A stretch of DNA of 64,000 nt, from assembly GCF_030499575.1 (NCBI RefSeq), contig NZ_JASTLC010000001.1:2628001-2692000 (forward strand), in the 5' to 3' direction. Position numbers and translations under genes: made by a program. The notes under the pieces are model-generated. The model was not told the DNA's origin and ran no database searches. It saw only the letters and a program-made list of their open reading frames with translations. Below are positions 44,995 to 53,215 of this stretch, in pieces; position 1 is the stretch's first letter; every line of letters starts with the position of its first letter. Source of the stretch: Streptomyces sp. DG2A-72. GTDB lineage: Bacteria; Actinomycetota; Actinomycetes; Streptomycetales; Streptomycetaceae.

Positions 44995-45782
44995 CCGGCA
45001 CGGCTTCGTTCTCGGGGGGCGCGGCGGATGCCTGGCTGAGCAAGCTGGGCGGGCTCCGTGACGTCGTACGCCAGGAGCTGGTGGCCCGCCAGCTCGACGA
45101 GCAGATAGCCGGCCGGTTCCCGGTCGGGCGGCGGCTGCGCGTGCTCGACGTGGGGATGGGCCAGGGCACGCAGGCGCTGCGACTGGCCCGGGCCGGACAT
45201 CAGGTGACCGGGGTCGAGCAGGATCCGAAGATGATCTCCGTGGCGCGGGAGGCCCTGTCCGCCGAGCCGGAGGGGATCCGGGAGCGGATGCGGATCGTCC
45301 AGGGCGACGGCCGTGACACCGGCGTGCACTTCCTGCCGGGCAGTTTCGACGTGGTGTTGTGTCATGGCGTGCTCATGTACGTCGATGATCCCGACCCGCT
45401 GCTGGCGGGGCTGGCCCGGATGCTCGCCCAGGGCGGTCTGCTGTCGCTGCTGGTGCGCAACGCGGACGCGCTGGCGATGCGGCCGGGCCTGTCCGGCGAC
45501 TGGGCGGGCGCGCTGGGCGCCTTCGACACCGTGTCCTACCGGAACCGGCTCGGGCTCGACGTCCGTGCGGACCGGCTGGACGCGCTGACCGGGACGCTGG
45601 CCGGGATCGGGGCGCCGCTGCACGCCTGGTACGGCGTGCGGATCTTCACGGACACGGCTGCCGACGGGGCCGGGACACCCGGCGACATCGACGCGCTGCT
45701 GGCCGCGGAGGAGCGGGCCGGGCGGACGGATCCGTACCGGCGCGTGGCGGCGCTGCTGCATCTGTGCGGGGTGCGTGGGTAA
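44991..45782 (+). CDS. SAM-dependent methyltransferase, probable CTG start
   Basis: A class I methyltransferase of about 263 residues with motif I LDVGMGQGTQALRLARAGH near 50, acidic motif GVEQDPKMISVAREAL, and FDVVLCHGVLMYVDDP near 118. It resembles the CmoM/SmtA-like group. No ATG, GTG or TTG exists in frame between the DUF3043 shadow and a GTG at codon 27 (VARQLDEQ), which would cut into the first helices. The most economical start is CTG at 44991, with GGGGAG six bases upstream and a CTGA overlap with the preceding stop. The gene ends in TAAGCGCTCCGC, the start of a type B repeat. Confidence 0.78.
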   Translation: MTGTASFSGGAADAWLSKLGGLRDVVRQELVARQLDEQIAGRFPVGRRLRVLDVGMGQGTQALRLARAGHQVTGVEQDPKMISVAREALSAEPEGIRERMRIVQGDGRDTGVHFLPGSFDVVLCHGVLMYVDDPDPLLAGLARMLAQGGLLSLLVRNADALAMRPGLSGDWAGALGAFDTVSYRNRLGLDVRADRLDALTGTLAGIGAPLHAWYGVRIFTDTAADGAGTPGDIDALLAAEERAGRTDPYRRVAALLHLCGVRG

Positions 45783-45883
45783 GCGCTCCGCCGGTTGCGC
45801 TGTTTGCCGCGGGCCGGTGGGGGCTGGTCGCGCCCACACGGCGGTAGCCGCACATCGACACAGCCCCGCGCCCCTTACGGGGC
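45780..45883. repeat. Dispersed intergenic repeat, type B copy 2
   Basis: Begins TAAGCGCTCCGC at the methyltransferase stop codon. It contains GGGGCTGGTCGCGCCCACAC, GGCGGTAGCCGC, ACACAGCCCCGCGCCCC and TTACGGGGC. Order and spacing match copy 1 at 16720-16838, although the host genes are unrelated. Confidence 0.8.
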
Positions 45884-45951
45884 CCGGTTCCTGAAGCCCG
45901 TTCGGGTCAACAGCGGGGGACGGGTATTCACCCCGCCGCGAGACTCGGGGC

Positions 45952-47019
45952 ATGGACGCTTCCCGTATCCGTGCCCTGCGGCTCGCCGCCGCGCTCGCTT
46001 GCTCCCTGGCGCTCGTCTCCGGTTGTTCCGACTCCGGGTCGCCTCGGTCCTCGGAGTCGGAGAAGACGACCAAGCAGGCCGCCGTGCCGGTCGTGGACAG
46101 CGAGTTGCAGGACGACTACACGAAGGTGATCAAGGACGTTCTGCCGTCGGTCGTGCAGATCCAGGCCCGGAACGATCTGGGCTCCGGGGTGGTGTACGAC
46201 AACCTGGGCCACATCGTCACCAACGCGCATGTCGTCGGGAACGAGAAGACCTTCCAGGTGACGACCGCCAACAGCGAGGACGTACTGACCGCCAGGCTCG
46301 TCTACGCGTACCCGGACCAGGATCTCGCCGTCATCAGGCTGAACGACGTACCGGACGGTCTCAAGGCCGCGAAGTTCGGGGACTCCGCGAAGGTCGAGGT
46401 CGGGCAGATCGTCCTCGCGATGGGCTCGCCACTCGGGCTGTCGTCGAGCGTGACGCAGGGGATCGTGTCGGCGACCGGACGGACCGTCAGCGAGGGGCGG
46501 ACCGGCGGCGGTACGGGCGCGACCATCGCGAACATGGTGCAGACGTCGGCCGCCATCAATCCCGGCAACAGCGGCGGCGCCCTGGTGAACCTCGACGGCG
46601 AGGTCATCGGCATCCCGACGCTCGCCGCCACCGACCCCAACGTCGGGGACGCCGCGGCGCCCGGCATCGGGTTCGCGATCCCCGCGTCGATGGTGAAGAC
46701 GGTCGCCGACCAGATCATCAAGGACGGCAAGGTGACGGACTCGGGCCGGGCCGCGCTCGGCATCACCGGCCGTACGGTCGTCGACGACGACTACCGGGCC
46801 GCCGGGGTCGCGGTCGTCGCGGTGACGAACGGCGGGGCGGCCGACCGGGCGGGACTGGAGGCCGGGGACATCATCACCAAGCTCGGCGACACCGACATCA
46901 CCACCATCACCTCGCTGACGGAGGCGCTGGCCACGCAGAAGCCGGGGGACAAGACGACGGTGACGTTCACGCGCAACGACGCCGAGAAGACGGTGGATGT
47001 GACGCTGGGTGAGCAGTGA
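45952..47019 (+). CDS. HtrA/DegP-like S1C serine protease lipoprotein with PDZ domain
   Basis: A 355-residue lipoprotein. LAAALACSLALVSGCSDSG supplies a lipobox Cys near 25. The protease domain (about 55-250) has His92 in TNAHVV, Asp124 in DQDLAV and Ser207 in GNSGGAL, so the triad is complete. A PDZ domain follows (about 265-350; AGVAVVAVTNGG, GLEAGDIITKLGD). It should degrade or refold damaged exported proteins at the outer face of the membrane. The start is ATG at 45952. It sits 68 bases after a type B repeat. No regulatory partner gene is adjacent. Confidence 0.95.
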   Translation: MDASRIRALRLAAALACSLALVSGCSDSGSPRSSESEKTTKQAAVPVVDSELQDDYTKVIKDVLPSVVQIQARNDLGSGVVYDNLGHIVTNAHVVGNEKTFQVTTANSEDVLTARLVYAYPDQDLAVIRLNDVPDGLKAAKFGDSAKVEVGQIVLAMGSPLGLSSSVTQGIVSATGRTVSEGRTGGGTGATIANMVQTSAAINPGNSGGALVNLDGEVIGIPTLAATDPNVGDAAAPGIGFAIPASMVKTVADQIIKDGKVTDSGRAALGITGRTVVDDDYRAAGVAVVAVTNGGAADRAGLEAGDIITKLGDTDITTITSLTEALATQKPGDKTTVTFTRNDAEKTVDVTLGEQ

Positions 47020-47060
47020 GGAGGGGCGGCCGGTTTACGGTCGCCCCTCCCTCGTCCGTC

Positions 47061-47273
47061 TTACGCGTCCGCGGCGTGCAGGCTCATCGGGCCGTAGATC
47101 TCCGTGGCGTCCTCGAACAGGCGGACCTGGTCCGCACCGCCGGCGAGCAGGTCTTTCCAGTACTCGCCGAGCCAGGACTCGGCGTCTCCCTGCGTGGTGA
47201 ACTCCTCGGGCTGCACCGCGGGCTGGACCTCCGCGCCGTCGGCCTTCTCGAATCGCCACGTCCATAGGGCCAT
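47061..47273 (-). CDS. Small conserved acidic hypothetical protein
   Basis: A 70-residue protein: MALWTWRFEKADGAEV, then EEFTTQGDAESWLGEYWKDL, then VRLFEDATEIYGPMSL. The aromatic-rich, acidic sequence looks like a compact single domain, and I recall similar proteins across Streptomyces without assigned function. The GGGAGGC ribosome-site-like sequence lies just before the ATG at 47273. It is convergent with the HtrA-like gene (41 bases between stops) and divergent from cobU. Confidence 0.8.
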   Translation of the reverse strand: MALWTWRFEKADGAEVQPAVQPEEFTTQGDAESWLGEYWKDLLAGGADQVRLFEDATEIYGPMSLHAADA

Positions 47274-47344
47274 GTGCGCCTCCCGTGTTTGAGCGGTTAC
47301 GGAGCAGCAGCGTATGCGGTTGTTCGTTGTCTGCGGCGGAGTGG

Positions 47345-47381
47345 GGGCTTGTCGCGCAGTTCCCCGCGCCCCTTAACGGCG
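47345..47381 (-). repeat. Dispersed intergenic repeat, type A copy 7
   Basis: On plus: GGGCTTGTCGCGCAGTTCCC, then CGCGCCCCTTAACGGCG. It lies 45 bases before the cobU start, between divergent genes, so here it is in a promoter region rather than after a stop. Confidence 0.85.
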
Positions 47382-47425
47382 TCTCCGTCACGCAAGATCA
47401 GCAGAGACCGGCGAAAATCAACTTC

Positions 47426-48628
47426 GTGGACGTGACTCTGCTCGGTACCGGTGCCCCCGCGGGGCTGCCCCGCCCCGACTGTCCCTGTGCGGTCTGTGCC
47501 GCCGCGCTCGGGCCGGATGCGCGGGCGGCTACCGCGTTGCTCGTGGACGGGGTGCTGCTGATCGATCTGACGCCCGGTGCCGCCTTTGCCGCCGCTCGGG
47601 CCGGGCGGTCGCTCGGGGGCGTGCGGCAGGTGCTGTTGTCGCATCCGCATGATGGGCCGGCCGTGGAGGTGCCGGCGGGGGTGCCGGGGCCGGGGCGGGT
47701 GCCGGATGGGCGGGAGTTGGCGTTGTTGACGGGGCATCGGGTGCGGGCCGTGGCGATGGACGCGGGCGGTACGGGGTATGCGGTGACCGGCCCGGATGGG
47801 CACCGGCTGCTGTATGTGCCGCCGGGCAGCGCGCCGGCCGGGCTGGAGGAGGGGGACGGAGAGGCGTACGACATGGTCGTCGCCGATGTCGTGGGGCGGC
47901 CGGACGCGTTGGCACGGCTGCGGGCGGTGGGGGCCGTTGGGCCGACGACGGATGTCATCGCCGTACATCTGGATCACGACGTACCGCCGGGGGCCGAGTT
48001 GCGGCGGCGGCTCGCGGCGGCCGGGGCGCGGGCCGTGCCGGACGGGACGACGCTGGTCGTGGGGGTGTACGAAGACGTACCGGATGTGCCGCGGCGGACG
48101 CTGGTACTGGGCGGGGCGCGGTCGGGGAAGTCCGTGGAGGCCGAGCGGCGGCTGGAGGCGTTTCCCGATGTGCTGTATGTCGCCACCGGCGGCACGCGGG
48201 ACGAGGACAGCGAGTGGGCCGCGCGGGTGGCCGCGCATCGGGAGCGGCGGCCGGGGTCCTGGCGTACGGCGGAGACGTGTGACCTGGTGCCGTTGTTTCA
48301 GGCCGATGGGGCGCCGTTGCTGATCGACTGTCTGTCGCTGTGGCTGACGGACGCGATGGACTCCGTCGGGGCGTGGGACGACGCGGTGTGGGCCGACGGG
48401 GGTGAGCGGGCGTTGCGGGAGCGGGTGCGGGAGCTGACCGGGGCCGTGCGGGCGGCTCGGCGGACCGTTGTCGCCGTGTCGAACGAGGTGGGGTCGGGGA
48501 TCGTGCCGGCCACCGCCTCCGGGCGGCGGTACCGGGACGAGTTGGGACGCTTGAACGCGGCGTTCGCGGGCGAGTGCGAGCAGGTGCTGCTGGTGGTGGC
48601 GGGGCAGGCGGTGGTGTTGCGGGGGTGA
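47426..48628 (+). CDS. cobU: Adenosylcobinamide kinase/guanylyltransferase with N-terminal MBL-like domain
   Basis: A 400-residue fusion. Residues 220-400 are CobU/CobP, with the P-loop LVLGGARSGKS near 228, YVATGGTRDEDSEWAARV and VSNEVGSGIVP. It phosphorylates adenosylcobinamide and transfers GMP in cobalamin lower-loop assembly. Residues 1-215 resemble a PhnP-like metallo-beta-lactamase domain: LLGTGAPAGLPRPDCPC opens it and VRQVLLSHPHDGPAVEV takes the place of HxHxDH, but the full metal motif is lost. The domain is probably non-catalytic. The GTG at 47426 is used; GTG at 47432 is possible. cobT and cobS lie downstream. No cobalamin riboswitch was seen before it. Confidence 0.9.
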   Translation: MDVTLLGTGAPAGLPRPDCPCAVCAAALGPDARAATALLVDGVLLIDLTPGAAFAAARAGRSLGGVRQVLLSHPHDGPAVEVPAGVPGPGRVPDGRELALLTGHRVRAVAMDAGGTGYAVTGPDGHRLLYVPPGSAPAGLEEGDGEAYDMVVADVVGRPDALARLRAVGAVGPTTDVIAVHLDHDVPPGAELRRRLAAAGARAVPDGTTLVVGVYEDVPDVPRRTLVLGGARSGKSVEAERRLEAFPDVLYVATGGTRDEDSEWAARVAAHRERRPGSWRTAETCDLVPLFQADGAPLLIDCLSLWLTDAMDSVGAWDDAVWADGGERALRERVRELTGAVRAARRTVVAVSNEVGSGIVPATASGRRYRDELGRLNAAFAGECEQVLLVVAGQAVVLRG

Positions 48629-48636
48629 GCCGGGGC

Positions 48637-49380
48637 TCAGGTCTTGCAGGCGATGACCCGGTACGTCGCCGAGAGGTCCGTCGGGGAGAGACGGGGGCGG
48701 CGGTCTGCCGAGACGATCGTGCAGCCCTGGGACTCCAGCTCCGTGCGGAGGTTGGCCAGGGGGGTCAGATGGGCGTGGGTGGGGTGGGACTGGGGGAGCC
48801 AGTGCTTGCCGAGGAGGGTGGCGTACGCGGACTGCGGGTTCGAGGTCTCGATCACCAGGTGGCCGCCCCTTCGGAGGACCATGAGCGCGGCGCGGATCTC
48901 CTCGCGGGGCTCGGGCGCGTGCTGCAGGTGGTGGAGGAGGCTCACCACGTCGTAGCGGGCGCGTAGCAGGGTCCTGACGACGGGGTCCGTCAGGTTGCCC
49001 ACGTAGGCCTCTTCGATGCGCTCCGCCGCATGCGCCCGCAGCACACGCGAGGTGGGGTCCAGACCGTCGAAGGAGGTGTACGGGAAGAGGTCCCGCGCCG
49101 TCTCCGGGAAGCGGGCCTCGCCCGTGCCCACGTCCAGCCAGCTCTCCGGTTCGGGGCGCAGCCGCAGCATCGCGCGGGCGGTGGCACGGTGGTGACGGCG
49201 CATCGGCGCACAGCCCTTGGCGTGCTCACCGGAGAGCTGGTCCAACAGCACGTCCTCGGCGGTGCGTTGGGGATTGCGGAAGACATGGGCGCAGTCCTGG
49301 CACTCGTCCACGGCGCCCGTACGGGCGCGGAGCAGTTTCGAACCGCACCATGGGCAGTCGTCGCGGCGTGCGGGTGGCAT
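48637..49380 (-). CDS. Zinc-ribbon SAM-dependent methyltransferase
   Basis: A 247-residue protein. A zinc ribbon with CPWCGSK near 9 and CQDCAHVFRN near 29 precedes a methyltransferase fold with motif I SWLDVGTGEARFPETA near 80 and VSLLHHLQHAPEPREEI near 147. The layout, ribbon plus methyltransferase, occurs in enzymes acting on lipids, nucleic acids or glycan precursors; the substrate is unknown. The ATG at 49380 precedes PPARRDDCPWC. It lies between cobU and cobT but on the opposite strand, convergent with cobU by nine bases. Confidence 0.87.
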   Translation of the reverse strand: MPPARRDDCPWCGSKLLRARTGAVDECQDCAHVFRNPQRTAEDVLLDQLSGEHAKGCAPMRRHHRATARAMLRLRPEPESWLDVGTGEARFPETARDLFPYTSFDGLDPTSRVLRAHAAERIEEAYVGNLTDPVVRTLLRARYDVVSLLHHLQHAPEPREEIRAALMVLRRGGHLVIETSNPQSAYATLLGKHWLPQSHPTHAHLTPLANLRTELESQGCTIVSADRRPRLSPTDLSATYRVIACKT

Positions 49381-49520
49381 GGGCGGCTCCCCTGAGGACG
49401 TACGACATTCCACTGCAAAACGGAACGTATGGGATCGCGATCTTGGGTGCAATGACGTCGTGTGCGCGTGGTGGCGATGTGGCGCTGTTCCGTTCGATCG
49501 GGGCCGGTACTGTTCGGCGA

Positions 49521-50657
49521 ATGAGCTCGCTTAATCTCGACGACTTCACCGATCTGATCGAGCGCCCCGACGGCGGGGTGCGCCGCGATGCGGAGGCGCG
49601 CCGGGAACGTCAGATCGTGCCGCCCGGAGCACTGGGCCGCCTCGACGACCTGGGTGAGTGGCTGGCGGCGGCGCAGAGCGCCGTGCCGGTGCGGCCGATC
49701 GAACAACCGCGGGTGGTGCTGTTCGCCGGCGACCACGGGGTCGCCGGACTGGGTGTCTCCGCACGGCCCGCGGGCAGCGCCGGAGCGTTGGTGCGGGAGG
49801 TTCTGGAGGGCGGCCGGCCGGTCTCCGTCCTGGCCCGGCGGCTGGGCGTGCCCGTGCGGGTCGTGGACATGGCGCTGGACTGCGATCCGGAGACGCTGCC
49901 CGACGAGGTCGTACGGCATCGGGTACGGCGGGGCAGTGGACGTATCGACGTCGAGGACGCGCTGACGGCGGAGGAAGCCGAGGCCGCGTTCCGGGCCGGG
50001 GTCGCGGTGGCCGACGAAGAGGCCGACTCCGGTACGGATCTGGTGGTGCTCGGCGATGTGAGCGTGGGCGGGACCACGGCGGCGGGTGTCCTGGTCGCCG
50101 CGCTGTGCGGGACCGATGCGTCGGTCGTGACCGGGCGCGGAGGGCTCGCCATCGACGATCTCGCGTGGATGCGGAAGTGCGCCGCGATTCGCGATGCGCT
50201 GCGGCGGGCCCGGCCCGTGCTCGGCGATCAGTTGCAGCTGCTGGCGACGGTGGGCGGTGCCGACCTCACCGCCATGACCGGGTTTCTGCTGCAGAGCGCG
50301 GTGCGGAAGACGCCGGTGATCCTGGACGGGGTCGTGGCGGCCGCCTGTGCGCTGGTGGGCCAGCGGATCGCGTTCCGAGCACCGGACTGGTGGCTGGCCG
50401 CGCACAGCAGCGGGGAACCGGGCCAGGCGAAGGCCCTCGACCGCATGGCCCTCGAGCCGCTCCTCGACCAGGGCGTGACGGTGGGGGAAGGGGCGGGAGC
50501 ACTGCTGGCGCTGCCGCTGGTGCAGGCCGCGGCGGCGTTGGCGGCGGAACTGCCGGAGAAGGCAGAGGCGGCCGAAGAGGCCGAAGAGGTCCAGGAGGCT
50601 GAGAAGGCGCAGGAGGCCGAGAAGGCCCCGGAGGCTGAGAAGGCGGCGGACGAGTAG
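49521..50657 (+). CDS. cobT: Nicotinate-nucleotide--dimethylbenzimidazole phosphoribosyltransferase
   Basis: A 378-residue enzyme that makes alpha-ribazole phosphate, the lower ligand of cobalamin. VLFAGDHGVAGLGVSA near 71, LVVLGDVSVGGTTAAGVL and MALEPLLDQGVTVGEGAGAL, with the catalytic Glu near 324, are all present. After the normal C-terminus there is an acidic-basic Ala/Glu/Lys-rich tail of about 33 residues built from EAEKA and EAEEV units. The ATG at 49521 is used because the conserved sequence begins soon after and the upstream frame overlaps the divergent methyltransferase start. The tail is unusual for CobT. Confidence 0.95.
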   Translation: MSSLNLDDFTDLIERPDGGVRRDAEARRERQIVPPGALGRLDDLGEWLAAAQSAVPVRPIEQPRVVLFAGDHGVAGLGVSARPAGSAGALVREVLEGGRPVSVLARRLGVPVRVVDMALDCDPETLPDEVVRHRVRRGSGRIDVEDALTAEEAEAAFRAGVAVADEEADSGTDLVVLGDVSVGGTTAAGVLVAALCGTDASVVTGRGGLAIDDLAWMRKCAAIRDALRRARPVLGDQLQLLATVGGADLTAMTGFLLQSAVRKTPVILDGVVAAACALVGQRIAFRAPDWWLAAHSSGEPGQAKALDRMALEPLLDQGVTVGEGAGALLALPLVQAAAALAAELPEKAEAAEEAEEVQEAEKAQEAEKAPEAEKAADE

Positions 50658-50718
50658 GGAAGGACGGGGGCAAGCCATGTGCCGCAATCGGTAAATTTGC
50701 CCCATATCATCCCTCCCC

Positions 50719-52494
50719 ATGGGAGATACCCGCGTTGATGTGAAGTCGGGATCCAGGGAAGGGCAGGGGGCGGTGGCCTCGCGGCGGGCAGCTGCCTTTG
50801 CCGTCTGGTATTTGCGGGTCGTCGCGTTCGTCAACTTCCTCAGCGCGGTGTGGGTGTCCCTGGGCCAGGACGTGCGGCGGCACAACCAGGAGAACTACTT
50901 CACGCCGTATCTGCTGACCGCCGGTTTCGCCTCCGGTGTGTTCACGGCGTTTCTGGCGATCACGATGCGGCGCCGCAAGCGGGCGGCGTGGATTCTGAAC
51001 CTCGTGCTCAGCGGGCTGTTCCTGCTGCTGCTCGCCTTCGCCATGTTCTTCCCGGAGATCCGGCGGCATGCGCAGAACTGGGTGTCACTCGTCCTGACCG
51101 CCGCCTTCGTGGCGTCGCTGCTCGTCGGGCGGCGGGAGTTCTACGCCAAGGGCGACCGGTCCAACCCGAAGCTCGCCGCCGCCGTCGCGGTGGGCGGGCT
51201 GCTGGTCTGTTCGCCGCTGGCGGCGCTGCTGGTGACGGTCACCAACCAGGCGCACGACGAGCACCGTTCGACGTTCGCCGACCGCTGGTGGTACGGGACG
51301 CTGCGGCTCGTCTCGGTCGTCGCCGACGACTCCCGCTTCCCCGGCATCACGAGCCCCAATTGGGTCAACGTCACCATCAACGTGCTCAGCACGCTGCTCG
51401 TCCTCGCCGTCTTCTACGCCGCCTTCCGCTCCCGGCGCGCCGTCGACCCGCTCACCGAGGACGACGAAACGCTGCTGCGGGCGCTGCTGGAGCGGCACGG
51501 CGAGCGTGACTCGCTCGGGTATTTCGCACTGCGCCGGGAGAAGAGCGTCGTCTGGTCGCCGACCGGCAAGGCGGCCGTCGTGTACCGGGTCGTGAGCGGT
51601 GTGGCGCTGGCCTCCGGAGATCCGGGCGGCGATCCGGAGGCGTGGCCGGGTGCCATCGAGCCGTGGCTGGCCCAGGCGCGTGAGCACGGGTGGATCCCGG
51701 CCGTGATGGGGGCGAGCGAGGAGGCCGGGACCGTGTACGCGCGGCACGGGATGGACGCGCTGGAGCTCGGTGACGAGGCCGTGGTGGAGGTCGCCGAGTT
51801 CACGCTGGAGGGGCGGGCCATGCGGACCGTACGGCAGGCGTACAACCGGGTGAAGCGCGCGGGGTACGTCGTCCGCATCCGGCGGCACGAGGACATTCCG
51901 GCCGACGAGATGACGTACCTGCTCCAGCGCGCGGACGACTGGCGCGACGGGGCCACCGAGCGTGGGTTCAGCATGGCGCTGGGACGGCTCGGGGATCCGG
52001 ACGACGGGCGGTGCGTGATGCTCGAATGCGCCGACGGCCAGGGCGAGTTGAAGGCGCTGCTGTCCTTCGTGCCCTGGGGGCCGCGCGGGCTCTCCCTCGA
52101 CCTGATGCGGCGGGACCGGGACGCCGACAACGGGCTGATGGAGTTCATGGTGATCGACCTTCTGAATCGTGCCCAGGAGATCCAGATCACGCAGGTTTCG
52201 CTCAACTTCGCCATGTTCCGCTCGGTCTTCGAACGTGGTGCACGCATTGGCGCCGGACCGGTGCTGAGGCTGTGGCGGTCGCTCCTCAGCTTCTTCTCGC
52301 GCTGGTGGCAGATCGAGTCGCTGTACCGCGCCAACGCCAAGTACCGGCCCATCTGGGAACCGAGGTTCCTGCTCTTCGAGAAGAGCGCGGACCTGCCCCG
52401 CATCGGCATCGCCGCGGCCCGCGCGGAGGGGTTCCTGGAGGCGCCGGGACTGCCGAAGTGGATGCACCGCAAGCATCTTCAGACGCGTAGATGA
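50719..52494 (+). CDS. MprF/LysX-like membrane protein with DUF2156 aminoacyl-transfer domain
   Basis: A 591-residue protein. About six spans in the first 230 residues (VVAFVNFLSAVWVSLG, LLTAGFASGVFTAFLAI, LVLSGLFLLLLAFAMFF, LLVCSPLAALLVTV, VLSTLLVLAVFYAAF) are followed by a GNAT-like DUF2156 domain: GDPGGDPEAWPGAIEPWL, AGTVYARHGMDALELGDEA and MRRDRDADNGLMEFMV. In MprF this domain moves an amino acid from aminoacyl-tRNA to phosphatidylglycerol. The amino acid is not predictable. It follows cobT by 61 bases, where GGGGCAA/TTGCCCC (50667-50703) may mark its own promoter. The rhomboid-like gene follows after ten bases. Confidence 0.88.
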   Translation: MGDTRVDVKSGSREGQGAVASRRAAAFAVWYLRVVAFVNFLSAVWVSLGQDVRRHNQENYFTPYLLTAGFASGVFTAFLAITMRRRKRAAWILNLVLSGLFLLLLAFAMFFPEIRRHAQNWVSLVLTAAFVASLLVGRREFYAKGDRSNPKLAAAVAVGGLLVCSPLAALLVTVTNQAHDEHRSTFADRWWYGTLRLVSVVADDSRFPGITSPNWVNVTINVLSTLLVLAVFYAAFRSRRAVDPLTEDDETLLRALLERHGERDSLGYFALRREKSVVWSPTGKAAVVYRVVSGVALASGDPGGDPEAWPGAIEPWLAQAREHGWIPAVMGASEEAGTVYARHGMDALELGDEAVVEVAEFTLEGRAMRTVRQAYNRVKRAGYVVRIRRHEDIPADEMTYLLQRADDWRDGATERGFSMALGRLGDPDDGRCVMLECADGQGELKALLSFVPWGPRGLSLDLMRRDRDADNGLMEFMVIDLLNRAQEIQITQVSLNFAMFRSVFERGARIGAGPVLRLWRSLLSFFSRWWQIESLYRANAKYRPIWEPRFLLFEKSADLPRIGIAAARAEGFLEAPGLPKWMHRKHLQTRR

Positions 52495-52504
52495 GGTCGC
52501 ACAG

Positions 52505-53215
52505 ATGAGTACGCTCGCCCGCTGGGCCCGCGCCGAATGGGGACTGCTGTACGTCACCGTGCGCGGAGCGATCGCCGAGCGGCGCCGGCGGGCGATTCCG
52601 ATGACGATCGGCGCCGTGTGCCTGACGGCTCTGCTGCATTTCGTCCACAGCCAGTCCTGGGGCTACGGGTTCGTCCAGGACGTGGGGGCCGTACGGGCCG
52701 AGGATCCCCTGTGGCCGGCGCTGCTGCGGACTCCGCTGTCGCTGTTCGTGCCCGCGCTGGATCTGCCGGTGTGGGGAGGCCTCGTACAGATCCTGCTGGT
52801 GTTCGGGATCGCCGAGATCTGTCTGGGGAGGTGGCGCACGCTCGCCGTCGCGTACGCCGCGACGCTCGCCGGAACGCTGTACGCGCGCGTGGGCATCGCG
52901 CTCGGTCCGGGCGGGCTGCTGGGGCTGCCCGCGTCGGACGCGTATGTCGTGGACACGGGGCCGTCGGCGGCCGTGGTGGGGCTCGCCGTGTTCCTCGGCT
53001 GGCGTTACCGGGCGTACGTCACCGCGGGGGCGGTGATTCTGGCGATGGTGGTCGAGGTGCTGGTGAAGGAGAACCTGGCCGGCAAGGAGCATCTGGCGGC
53101 GATCGCGGGGGTGCTGGTGCTGTGTGCCGTGTGTGCGCTGCGGGCGGTGCGTCAGCGGCGGTCGACGGAGCGGGCCGGTTCCACCGGATCGGGTTTGCCG
53201 CCGATCCAGTCCTGA
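52505..53215 (+). CDS. Rhomboid-like membrane protein coupled to the MprF-like gene
   Basis: A 236-residue protein with about six spans: MTIGAVCLTALLHFVHSQ, LVQILLVFGIAEICLG, GPSAAVVGLAVFLGW and AIAGVLVLCAVCAL. TGPSAAVVG resembles a rhomboid GxSx box and KEHLAAIAG supplies a His in the last span, so it may be a divergent rhomboid; HxxxN is not clear. The ATG at 52505 follows the MprF-like stop by ten bases with GAGGT before it, so the two are one transcript. Its 3-prime end overlaps the convergent neighbour by 64 bases. Protease activity is not certain. Confidence 0.75.
   Translation: MSTLARWARAEWGLLYVTVRGAIAERRRRAIPMTIGAVCLTALLHFVHSQSWGYGFVQDVGAVRAEDPLWPALLRTPLSLFVPALDLPVWGGLVQILLVFGIAEICLGRWRTLAVAYAATLAGTLYARVGIALGPGGLLGLPASDAYVVDTGPSAAVVGLAVFLGWRYRAYVTAGAVILAMVVEVLVKENLAGKEHLAAIAGVLVLCAVCALRAVRQRRSTERAGSTGSGLPPIQS

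Noticed and set aside
47274..47425. Cobalamin riboswitch before cobU
   Set aside because: No B12-box-like sequence and too little space; the region is mostly a type A repeat.
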